5,380 nt of DNA, from contig JAKFXV010000337.1 in the NCBI GenBank assembly GCA_021731205.1, positions 1-5,380 on the forward strand, read 5' to 3'. The stretch is from Nocardioides sp. (lineage in GTDB: Bacteria; Actinomycetota; Actinomycetes; Propionibacteriales; Nocardioidaceae). This document shows, piece by piece, positions 1-5,380 of this stretch; positions within the stretch are counted from its first letter, which is position 1, and every line of letters begins with the position of its first letter. The notes beneath the pieces were generated by a model that ran no database searches, was not told where the DNA came from, and was given only the letters and a program-made list of their open reading frames with translations. A program made the position numbers and the translations under genes.

Positions 1-33
1 CGGGTGCTGAGTGCGGACCGGAGCGAACCATGA
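1..33 (+). CDS. 3' end of an upstream gene (partial, unidentified)
   Basis: Frame 1 is open from the left edge and ends at a TGA at 31-33, reading RVLSADRSEP. The stop overlaps the ATG of the next gene (ATGA at 30-33), a junction typical of tightly packed actinobacterial operons. Only ten residues are visible, so the product cannot be identified from sequence. In many Actinomycetota a phosphomannomutase/phosphoglucomutase gene sits just before the Trm112-like and SIS genes, and the visible tail would be compatible with that. This is inference from context only. A second frame with a stop at 8-10 is also possible. Confidence 0.4.
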   Translation, partial: RVLSADRSEP

Positions 34-209
34 GCCTGGATCCGCATCTGCGTTCGATCATCGTGTGCCCCCAGTGCCGCGGCGCCTTGACGGACTCGAC
101 GTCGACCGCGGGTCAACTCGAGCTGGTGTGCGCCAGTTGCGCGCTGGCCTATCCCGTGATCGACGAGATCCCGGTGCTGTTGCTCGACGAAGCCCGCCCG
201 ACCGGCTGA
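30..209 (+). CDS. Trm112/UPF0434 (YcaR-like) small zinc-ribbon protein
   Basis: This 59-residue protein has two Cys pairs, CPQC at residues 13-16 and CASC at 34-37, which probably bind one zinc ion. They are followed by the family signature YPVIDEIPVLL at 41-51. Length and layout match bacterial Trm112-like proteins, which are usually about 55-65 residues. Eukaryotic and archaeal Trm112 is a small subunit that stabilises and activates SAM-dependent methyltransferases; the bacterial versions are poorly characterised, so the partner is unknown here. The ATG at 30 is chosen because GGAG at 20-23 lies six bases upstream as a good ribosome binding site and the protein then starts just before the conserved core. 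The frame stays open upstream to the window edge but shows no better start. It is probably co-transcribed with the SIS gene, five bases downstream. Confidence 0.88.
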   Translation: MSLDPHLRSIIVCPQCRGALTDSTSTAGQLELVCASCALAYPVIDEIPVLLLDEARPTG

Positions 210-214
210 GTCCT

Positions 215-1240
215 ATGTGGTTCGACGAGTCCAGGCTCGACAACGAAGCCGCCTTGGGTCAATGGGATCTCGCGTTGCGCGACCTCGCAGAGTCGGGGGC
301 TCGGGTCCGGCGTCAAGCTCAGGAAGCGGCTGCGGCCACGACCGAGGCGGCCGCCCGGTTCAACCTCGAGAACCGGCCGCGGGCGGTGATCGCGGCGGGC
401 CCGGACTCGCGACTGCTCCGCGCCGTTCTCGAGCCGTGGTGCCCGGTTCCCTTCGTTGCCTGGCCGGCACCGATGTTGCCCGGTTGGGCGGGCAGCCTCG
501 ATCTCGTCGTGATGCTGGCCCCGGAGGGTTCGGACCGCGGTTCGGCAAGCGCCGTCGCCGAAGCCGTACGCCGCGGATGTCAGGTCGTCGTCGCGTGCCC
601 GGCCGGCTCCATGGTCTTCGAGCACGCGGCCGGGCGCTGGACCACCCACCTGCCCACCACCACCAAGGACCAGTTGGCGACCGCGGTGGTGATGCTCGAC
701 TTCCTGGACCGCATCTCGCTGGGCCCGAGCGCAGATCCCGATCAGGTGGCCGACGCCTTGGATCAGGTAGCCATCGAGTCCTCGCCTCTGCTCGACCTCT
801 CGGCCAACCCGGCCAAGATGCTGGCGATCGCGCTGGCAGACAGCAACCCGCTCGTGTGGGGCGGATCGGTTCTGGCCGCTCGGGCCGCCCGTCGAGTTGC
901 CGAATCCATCCGCCGCGCAACCGGCCGCTCGGCCATCGCGGGCGACGCCGAGCACCTCCTCCCGATCCTGGAGGCCACGGCACCTCGGGACATGTTCGCC
1001 GATCCGTTCGAGTCCGGGGCGGCCGAGCGTCGGCCGATGCTCCTGGTCCTCGATGACGGGGCCGACGAAGCGCTGGTGCGCGAGCAGCGCGGGCAGTTGC
1101 AGGCTGCCGCGGCCGTCGTCGGGGTTCGCGTGGAGACCGTCTCGACCCAGGCCAACCACGAGGTGGCCCGCTACGCCTCACTTGCGCTCAGCGGACGTTA
1201 CGCCGCGGAGTACCTCCGGGTCGGCCTCGTCCCTGACTAG
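215..1240 (+). CDS. SIS-domain protein, TobH / PGI-PMI-like family
   Basis: The 341-residue cytoplasmic protein resembles the actinobacterial TobH-type proteins related to bifunctional glucose-6-phosphate/mannose-6-phosphate isomerases. An N-terminal helical segment (about 1-50, starting MWFDESRLD) is followed by a first SIS-like alpha/beta domain (about 54-170, with strands at 56-60, 95-102 and 122-128). A second, PGI C-terminal-like domain spans about 200-341, with a strand at 274-280 and a closing [15 protein letters not shown] helix at 320-334. The ENAK-type signature expected in catalytic PGI/PMI enzymes is not visible; the matching region reads [18 protein letters not shown] (233-250). 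Isomerase activity is therefore doubtful and a sugar-phosphate binding or regulatory role is possible. The start at ATG 215 lies five bases after the Trm112-like stop with no clear Shine-Dalgarno sequence, so translation is probably coupled. The frame is open further upstream, but that part overlaps the Trm112-like gene and is unlikely to be protein. Confidence 0.85.
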   Translation: MWFDESRLDNEAALGQWDLALRDLAESGARVRRQAQEAAAATTEAAARFNLENRPRAVIAAGPDSRLLRAVLEPWCPVPFVAWPAPMLPGWAGSLDLVVMLAPEGSDRGSASAVAEAVRRGCQVVVACPAGSMVFEHAAGRWTTHLPTTTKDQLATAVVMLDFLDRISLGPSADPDQVADALDQVAIESSPLLDLSANPAKMLAIALADSNPLVWGGSVLAARAARRVAESIRRATGRSAIAGDAEHLLPILEATAPRDMFADPFESGAAERRPMLLVLDDGADEALVREQRGQLQAAAAVVGVRVETVSTQANHEVARYASLALSGRYAAEYLRVGLVPD

Positions 1241-1264
1241 AGCGCTCGTGAGCACCGGCTTCGA

Positions 1265-1286
1265 GGATTCCGGGTCTGTGGAGTCC
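1265..1286. repeat. Imperfect inverted repeat in the ahcY promoter region
   Basis: GGATTCC at 1265-1271 and GGAGTCC at 1280-1286 can pair as a 7-bp stem with one G-T wobble around an 8-base loop. It lies about 19-40 bases upstream of the predicted ahcY start, across the -35 region. It could be a regulator's operator or a weak transcription end for the upstream SIS gene, although no proper T-run follows directly. Short stems arise easily by chance in GC-rich DNA, so support is weak. Confidence 0.25.
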
Positions 1287-1292
1287 CGCGTT

Positions 1293-1304
1293 TACTCTGG
1301 AGCG
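1293..1304 (+). promoter_or_regulatory. Predicted -10 element and leaderless start for ahcY
   Basis: TACTCT at 1293-1298 fits the actinobacterial TANNNT -10 pattern. Its last T lies seven bases before the A of the ahcY ATG at 1305, so transcription would start on the start codon itself and give a leaderless mRNA. In support, the only purine-rich stretch before the ATG, GGAG at 1299-1302, is just two bases from it, too close for a normal ribosome binding site. No recognisable -35 hexamer is seen about 17 bases upstream, which is common in this phylum. Confidence 0.55.
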
Positions 1305-2735
1305 ATGGACTTCAAGGTTGCCGACCTGACCCTGGCCGACTACGGACGCACCGAGATCAGCCTGGCCGAACACGAAATGCCCGGCCTGATGGCCATGCGC
1401 GAGCGGTACGCCGCGAGCCGGCCCCTCGCCGGCGCGAAGATCGCCGGATCGCTGCACATGACGATCCAGACCGCGGTGCTCATCGAGACCCTCACCGCTC
1501 TGGGCGCGGAGGTCCGCTGGGCCTCGTGCAACATCTTCTCGACCCAGGACCACGCCGCGGCCGCGGTGGTGGTCGGACCGACCGGGACGCCTGAGGAACC
1601 GCAAGGGGTCCCGGTGTTCGCCTGGAAGGGCGAGAGCCTGGAGGAGTACTGGGACTGCACGCAGCAGATTCTGCTGTGGCCCGACGGTGAGTTCGCCAAC
1701 ATGATCCTCGACGACGGAGGCGACGCCACGTTGTTGGTCCACCTCGGGGTTGAGGCCGAGAAGTCCGGCGTCGCGCCGGATCCTGCGGCCGCGAGCAGCG
1801 CCGAGCAGGCGGTGATCTTCGGTGTCCTGGCGCGCTCCCTCGATGAGAGTCGAGATCGCTGGACGCAGGTCGCCAACCATCTCAAGGGCGTCACCGAGGA
1901 GACCACGACCGGCGTACACCGCCTCTACGACATGATGCGTGACGGTTCGCTGCTGTTCCCGGCGATCAACGTCAACGACTCGGTGACCAAGTCCAAGTTC
2001 GACAACAAGTACGGCTGCCGACACTCGCTGATCGACGGCATCAACCGGGCCACGGACGTGCTGATCGGTGGCAAGGTCGCGGTCGTCTGCGGGTACGGCG
2101 ACGTCGGCAAGGGCTGCGCGGAGGCGCTGCGCGGGCAGGGCGCCCGGGTGGTCGTCACCGAGATCGATCCGATCTGCGCGCTGCAGGCGGCCATGGACGG
2201 CTATCAGGTCGCGACGCTCGAGGACGTCTTGTCCAGCGCCGACATCGTGATCACGGCCACCGGGAACCGCGACGTGGTCACGGCCGAGCAGATGAGCCGG
2301 ATGAAGCACCAGGTGATCGTCGGAAACATCGGACACTTCGACAACGAGATCGACATGGTCGGCCTCGAGAGCTGGCCCGGCATCGTGCGCAAGACCGTCA
2401 AGCCCCAAGTCGACGTGTTCACCTTTCCGGCCGGCAATGCGGTGATCATCTTGTCCGAGGGACGACTGATGAACCTCGGCAACGCAACGGGGCACCCGTC
2501 GTTCGTGATGTCGAACTCGTTCACCAACCAAGTGCTGGCCCAACTCGAGCTCTTCACCCGCACCGAGGACTACCCGGTCGGCGTGTATGTCTTGCCCAAG
2601 CACTTGGACGAGGAGGTGGCCAGGCTGCACCTGGGTTCCCTCGGCGTGAGACTGACCGAGCTCACCCCCGACCAGGCGGACTACCTGGGAGTCGCGGTCA
2701 CCGGACCGTACAAGCCAGACCAGTACCGCTACTGA
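1305..2735 (+). CDS. ahcY: S-adenosylhomocysteine hydrolase (adenosylhomocysteinase)
   Basis: This 476-residue, NAD-dependent cytosolic enzyme reversibly hydrolyses S-adenosylhomocysteine to adenosine and L-homocysteine, relieving product inhibition of methyltransferases and feeding the methionine cycle. The substrate domain carries [16 protein letters not shown] near residue 48, DDGGD at 136-140 (D137 matches the human catalytic Asp131), EETTTGVH from 198 (E199 matches Glu156) and [11 protein letters not shown] at 224-234 (K229 and D233 match Lys186 and Asp190), with C238 matching Cys195. The Rossmann NAD site is GYGDVGKG at 263-270. HPSFVMS and the C-terminal KPDQYRY follow; K470 and Y474 match the residues that reach into the neighbouring subunit's cofactor site. 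An insertion of about 40 residues between DDGGD and EETTTG, absent from the human enzyme, is typical of many bacterial forms. The ATG at 1305 is chosen because [13 protein letters not shown] aligns with the known conserved beginning; the longer open frame upstream is spurious. The mycobacterial protein is slightly longer at its N terminus. Confidence 0.97.
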   Translation: MDFKVADLTLADYGRTEISLAEHEMPGLMAMRERYAASRPLAGAKIAGSLHMTIQTAVLIETLTALGAEVRWASCNIFSTQDHAAAAVVVGPTGTPEEPQGVPVFAWKGESLEEYWDCTQQILLWPDGEFANMILDDGGDATLLVHLGVEAEKSGVAPDPAAASSAEQAVIFGVLARSLDESRDRWTQVANHLKGVTEETTTGVHRLYDMMRDGSLLFPAINVNDSVTKSKFDNKYGCRHSLIDGINRATDVLIGGKVAVVCGYGDVGKGCAEALRGQGARVVVTEIDPICALQAAMDGYQVATLEDVLSSADIVITATGNRDVVTAEQMSRMKHQVIVGNIGHFDNEIDMVGLESWPGIVRKTVKPQVDVFTFPAGNAVIILSEGRLMNLGNATGHPSFVMSNSFTNQVLAQLELFTRTEDYPVGVYVLPKHLDEEVARLHLGSLGVRLTELTPDQADYLGVAVTGPYKPDQYRY

Positions 2736-2769
2736 CCACCGGCACCGCACTGCGTGGCAGGATGAAGCC
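2732..2769 (+). promoter_or_regulatory. Possible mtrA promoter in the ahcY-mtrA gap
   Basis: CAGGAT at 2758-2763 resembles a -10 element (TANNNT with its first base changed) and, as at ahcY, ends exactly seven bases before the A of the mtrA ATG. CTGACC at 2732-2737, overlapping the ahcY stop codon, resembles a TTGACA-type -35, but the spacer is about 20 bases, rather long. The same bases may instead act as a weak ribosome binding site (AGG at 2759-2761, eight bases from the ATG) in read-through mRNA from ahcY. Both uses could coexist. Confidence 0.35.
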
Positions 2770-3498
2770 ATGAGCGTCTCGCGCGATCCTGCAGCGGATC
2801 ACGCCCCAGCGGCGCCTGCGCCTCGCGGCAGGGTGCTGGTCGTGGACGATGATGCATCGCTGGCCGAGATGTTGACGATCGTCCTGCGCCAAGAGGGCTT
2901 CGACAGCAAAGTGTGCGCTCGAGGTGATCGGGCGCTGACGGATTTTCGCGACTACCGTCCTGACGTGTTGTTGCTGGACCTGATGCTGCCGGGCAAGGAC
3001 GGGATCGACGTGTGCCGGGAGGTGCGGGCCGAGTCCGGAATCCCGATCGTGATGTTGACGGCCAAGGGCGACACGATCGACATCGTGCTGGGGCTGGAGT
3101 CCGGAGCCGACGACTACGTCGTCAAGCCCTTCAAGCCCAAGGAGCTCGTCGCCCGGATCCGTGCCCGCGTACGCCGCCTCGACGGCCCGACTCCCGAGTC
3201 CATCACGATCGGTGACCTGTCGATCGACGTGGCGGGGCACTCGGTCTCTCGCAACAACGTTCGCATCAACCTGACCCCCTTGGAGTTCGATCTGCTGGTC
3301 TGCCTGGCCCGAAAGCCGTGGCAGGTGTTCACCCGGGAAGTACTCCTGGAGCAGGTCTGGGGATATCGGCACGCCGCCGACACCCGACTTGTCAACGTGC
3401 ACGTCCAGCGTTTGCGATCCAAGGTCGAGCACGACCCCGAGAGCCCGGAGATCGTCTTGACCGTGCGTGGGGTCGGATACAAAGCCGGCAGTTCCTAG
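2770..3498 (+). CDS. mtrA: Response regulator MtrA (OmpR/PhoB family)
   Basis: The 242-residue DNA-binding response regulator is the partner of sensor kinase MtrB. The receiver domain (about 20-135) has the acidic pocket D26-D27-D28, phospho-acceptor D70 in LLLDLMLPGKDG, T97 and K119 in VVKPFKPKELVARIRAR. The winged-helix DNA-binding domain (about 145-242) contains LTPLEFDLL, QVFTREVLLEQVWGYRH, DTRLVNVHVQRLRSKVE and TVRGVGYKAG, nearly identical to mycobacterial MtrA as I recall it. In Actinomycetota, MtrA controls cell-wall hydrolase, division, osmotic-stress and, in Streptomyces, development genes. The ATG at 2770 gives an Ala/Pro-rich leader of about 14 residues more than the 228-residue M. 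tuberculosis protein; no suitable later in-frame start precedes RVLVVDDD. It lies 34 bases after ahcY and 8 bases before mtrB, so the three may share transcripts. Confidence 0.97.
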   Translation: MSVSRDPAADHAPAAPAPRGRVLVVDDDASLAEMLTIVLRQEGFDSKVCARGDRALTDFRDYRPDVLLLDLMLPGKDGIDVCREVRAESGIPIVMLTAKGDTIDIVLGLESGADDYVVKPFKPKELVARIRARVRRLDGPTPESITIGDLSIDVAGHSVSRNNVRINLTPLEFDLLVCLARKPWQVFTREVLLEQVWGYRHAADTRLVNVHVQRLRSKVEHDPESPEIVLTVRGVGYKAGSS

Positions 3499-3518
3499 GG
3501 CGTCTCATGAGGCAGTCC
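3496..3518 (+). promoter_or_regulatory. Two alternative ribosome binding sites and starts for mtrB
   Basis: AGGG at 3497-3500, inside the mtrA stop region, lies six bases before the ATG at 3507. GAGG at 3509-3512 lies six bases before a second in-frame ATG at 3519. Both are credible, so the mature protein may begin with MRQSMARAF or MARAF. The difference is four cytoplasmic residues and should not affect function. Confidence 0.5.
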
Positions 3519-5192
3519 ATGGCTCGCGCCTTCGGCCACGGCCTGGGTCGCGTCACGGGCCTGTGGCGCCGTTCGTTGGCGGCCCGCGTCGTCGTCAGCA
3601 CCGTGGCCTTGGCGGCGGTGATCATCAGCATCGTCGGGTGGCTGCTCGTCCAGCAGACGCGCGAGGGGTTGCTGGAGAACCGTATCGACGCCGTGCTGGC
3701 CGAGGCGGCGAATGAGACGACCGATGCCGAAACCCGGCTGGCGCGCGCTCAGGGCAACGATCTCGACGCCTCCCGACAGCGCACCGACCTGGTGTCCCCG
3801 ATGATCGTCCGGGGGAATGCCAGCGGGTTCAGCGTCTTGCTGTCCGGCCCGATCGTGGGTGCACGACCGGTCGCGACTCCAGCCACGGCGTCGCCTGTCG
3901 ACGGGGACGGCGCGCGGGTGGCCGGCGTGAACATCTACACCCCTGGGCTCGACCCCGCGAGCGTCCCGGACTCGATGCGTGCGCATTTCAGCGAGCCGGC
4001 ACCAACCACGTGGACCTACACCCGCATCCGCGCCGCGAGCGAGTCGGCCGGAGCCTCCGGTGCGGTGACGGAGGGCGCGGGCATCGTGGTGGGGTCGCAG
4101 GTGAAACTGCCGGCGGACGGTGCGACGTACACGCTGTACTTCTTCTTCCCCCTCGACGAGGAGCGCCAGACGCTCGCGCTGTTGACGCGGGCGCTGTTCA
4201 CCGCCGCGGCGCTGCTGCTGGTGCTCGTCGCGGGGATCACGTGGCTCGTGACTCGGCAGGTGGTGACACCGATCCGGTTGGCTCGTCGCGGCGCGGAGCG
4301 ACTGGCCGCAGGCATGCTGCAAGAGCGGCTCGAGGTGCAGGGCGAGGACGACCTGGCCCGATTGGCCACCTCCTTCAACCAGATGGCCTCGAACCTGCAG
4401 CTGCAGATCCGCCAACTCGAAGAACTGAGCCGAGTCCAGCGCCGGTTCGTCTCCGACGTGTCCCATGAGCTCCGGACCCCCTTGACGACGGTACGAATGG
4501 CCAGCGACGTCCTGCACGACGCCCGGGAGGACTTCGATCCGGCGACGGCCCGGGCGGCGGAGCTGTTGGCTCAGGAGCTGGACCGCTTCGAGACGCTGTT
4601 GACCGATCTGCTCGAGATCAGCCGCTTCGACGCCGGCGCCGCGATCTTGGACCTGGAGGACCTTGATCTCGTCGACGTCGTGATGCGGGTGGTCGACATG
4701 ACCCGCCCCTTGGCCGATCAGCGGGGCACCCGGATCGTCGTGAAAGCCGTGGGCCAGTGTCTGGCCGAGGCGGACTCCCGGCGGGTGGAGCGAATCGTCC
4801 GGAACCTGATCGTGAACGCGATCGACCATGCCGAGTCGGGCGACGTCGTGGTGAGCGTCGCAGCGAACTCACAGGCCGCTGCCGTGTCGGTGCGTGACTA
4901 CGGTGTCGGATTGGAGCCGGGAGCCGCCGCGCTGGTCTTCAACCGGTTCTGGCGTGCCGACCCCGCGCGGGCTCGGACCAGCGGCGGGACCGGCCTCGGC
5001 CTCTCGATCGCCCGCGAGGACACCCACCTGCACGGCGGTTGGTTGCAGGCCTGGGGCAGGCCCGGAGGCGGAGCCTTGTTCTTGCTCACGCTTCCGCGAC
5101 TGCGCGGCGGGGTGATCACCGGCGGCCCGCTCCCGCTCATCCCGCTCGACGCCCAGGAGCGTCGAGCGACGTGGGCGGGTGGCGGACAGTGA
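3507..5192 (+). CDS. mtrB: Sensor histidine kinase MtrB
   Basis: The 561-residue membrane kinase (M. tuberculosis MtrB is about 567) phosphorylates MtrA. Transmembrane helix 1 covers about 28-48, an extracellular sensor region about 49-228 and transmembrane helix 2 about 229-249, followed by a HAMP domain to about 302 starting RQVVTPIRLARRG. The dimerisation/phosphotransfer domain has SDVSHELRTPLTTVRMASDV with phospho-acceptor H320. The ATP-binding domain has the N box RNLIVNAIDHAE (432-443, metal-binding N437), G1 box DYGVG (464-468), F box FNRFWRAD (478-485) and G2 box GGTGLGLSIA (493-502), so it should be active. A tail of about 33 residues after the ATPase core contains PLPLIPL at 541-547. 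The start at 3507 is eight bases after mtrA; a second start at 3519 is possible. The final TGA overlaps the lpqB start, indicating coupled translation. Confidence 0.96.
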   Translation: MRQSMARAFGHGLGRVTGLWRRSLAARVVVSTVALAAVIISIVGWLLVQQTREGLLENRIDAVLAEAANETTDAETRLARAQGNDLDASRQRTDLVSPMIVRGNASGFSVLLSGPIVGARPVATPATASPVDGDGARVAGVNIYTPGLDPASVPDSMRAHFSEPAPTTWTYTRIRAASESAGASGAVTEGAGIVVGSQVKLPADGATYTLYFFFPLDEERQTLALLTRALFTAAALLLVLVAGITWLVTRQVVTPIRLARRGAERLAAGMLQERLEVQGEDDLARLATSFNQMASNLQLQIRQLEELSRVQRRFVSDVSHELRTPLTTVRMASDVLHDAREDFDPATARAAELLAQELDRFETLLTDLLEISRFDAGAAILDLEDLDLVDVVMRVVDMTRPLADQRGTRIVVKAVGQCLAEADSRRVERIVRNLIVNAIDHAESGDVVVSVAANSQAAAVSVRDYGVGLEPGAAALVFNRFWRADPARARTSGGTGLGLSIAREDTHLHGGWLQAWGRPGGGALFLLTLPRLRGGVITGGPLPLIPLDAQERRATWAGGGQ

Positions 5193-5380
5193 TACCGACG
5201 CTGCTGCGCGCCGCGAGCCAGCGGTCGAGGAAGCCGGTGGTTTCGCTCGCCCTCGTGATGCTCGTGGTCTCGACGCTGACCGGGTGTCTGCGACTGCCCG
5301 AGGCCGGCCCGTTGGTGACCACCGACCAAGGCGGTCTGGGGGCCGGCGAGGTCGGACCCTACATCGACCCGGCGCCGCCT
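5189..5380 (+). CDS. lpqB: Lipoprotein LpqB, N-terminal part (runs off right edge)
   Basis: A GTG start at 5189 overlaps the mtrB stop by four bases (GTGA) and the frame stays open for 64 codons to the window end. The product begins with a lipoprotein signal peptide: positive residues R7, R12, R14 and K15, a hydrophobic core from about 17 to 28, and the lipobox LTGC with the acylated cysteine at C33. After it comes LRLPEAGPLVTTDQGG and YIDPAPP, resembling the start of mature LpqB. LpqB is a cell-envelope lipoprotein with GerMN and beta-propeller-like domains, not visible here; in mycobacteria it interacts with MtrB and tunes MtrA phosphorylation. The identity rests on the lipobox, the short similarity and above all the position after mtrAB. 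Later in-frame starts (GTG at 5237, ATG at 5258) would leave no charged N-region. The ribosome binding site is weak, consistent with coupling to mtrB. Confidence 0.88.
   Translation, partial: MIPTLLRAASQRSRKPVVSLALVMLVVSTLTGCLRLPEAGPLVTTDQGGLGAGEVGPYIDPAPP

Noticed and set aside
1243..1252. GCTCGTGAGC hairpin after the SIS gene as a terminator
   Set aside because: The stem is only four base pairs with a two-base loop and no T-run, too weak for an intrinsic terminator.
1241..1304. SAH or SAM riboswitch before ahcY
   Set aside because: The gap is only 64 bases, I see no matching conserved riboswitch core, and the likely promoter puts the transcription start at the ATG.
2697..2702. GTCACC near the end of ahcY as an MtrA autoregulatory site
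   Set aside because: MtrA sites are usually described as paired GTCAC-like repeats. Only a single half-site inside coding sequence is seen, and such hexamers are frequent in this GC-rich DNA.
1188..2771. Long open frame on the minus strand opposite ahcY (527 codons)
   Set aside because: It mirrors the ahcY gene exactly, has a composition typical of antisense GC-rich frames (many His, Asp, Arg, Gln), no recognisable domain and no ribosome binding site. The + strand gene is unmistakable.
2762..2773. Three-codon upstream frame ATG-AAG-CCA-TGA overlapping the mtrA start
   Set aside because: It could be a minimal leader frame, but the bases are better explained by the -10-like element or weak ribosome binding site, and so short a frame is expected by chance.
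3495..4829. Long open frame on the minus strand opposite mtrB (444 codons)
   Set aside because: It is a by-product of codon bias in mtrB, low in complexity with no recognisable family, and lies over a fully conserved kinase.

Overview
The window is a GC-rich, densely coding stretch with every supported gene on the + strand. It reads as a chromosomal segment of an Actinomycetota bacterium. The strongest evidence is an MtrA response regulator, an MtrB sensor kinase and the start of an LpqB lipoprotein in the order typical of that phylum, preceded by an actinobacterial-type S-adenosylhomocysteine hydrolase. The genus cannot be fixed from sequence reading alone. The arrangement differs from Mycobacterium tuberculosis, where tmk lies between the hydrolase gene and mtrA.

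Left block (1-1240): the last codons of an upstream reading frame overlap the start of a 59-residue Trm112/UPF0434-like zinc-ribbon protein. Five bases later begins a 341-residue SIS-domain protein of the actinobacterial TobH / phosphoglucose-phosphomannose isomerase-like family. This tight packing suggests translational coupling. From known gene neighbourhoods, the upstream frame may be a phosphomannomutase gene, but too little is visible to prove it.

Middle (1241-2735): a 64-base gap holds a likely promoter for ahcY. Its -10-like TACTCT places the transcription start on the A of the ahcY ATG, so the mRNA is probably leaderless. AhcY (476 residues) splits the S-adenosylhomocysteine left by methyltransferases into adenosine and homocysteine, and all its main catalytic and NAD-binding motifs are intact.

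Right block (2736-5380): mtrA, mtrB and lpqB follow with gaps of 34 bases, 8 bases and a 4-base overlap. They encode a membrane sensor kinase, its OmpR-type DNA-binding partner and a lipoprotein known in mycobacteria to modulate the kinase from outside the membrane. The last gene runs off the right edge after 64 codons. In Actinomycetota this system links envelope or osmotic state to cell-wall and cell-division genes.

I found no mobile element, CRISPR array, RNA gene, convincing intrinsic terminator or clearly novel system. The points worth a second look are the leaderless-type promoters, the SIS protein lacking the usual isomerase signature, the Trm112-like gene close to the SAH hydrolase gene, and the conserved-looking C-terminal tail of MtrB.
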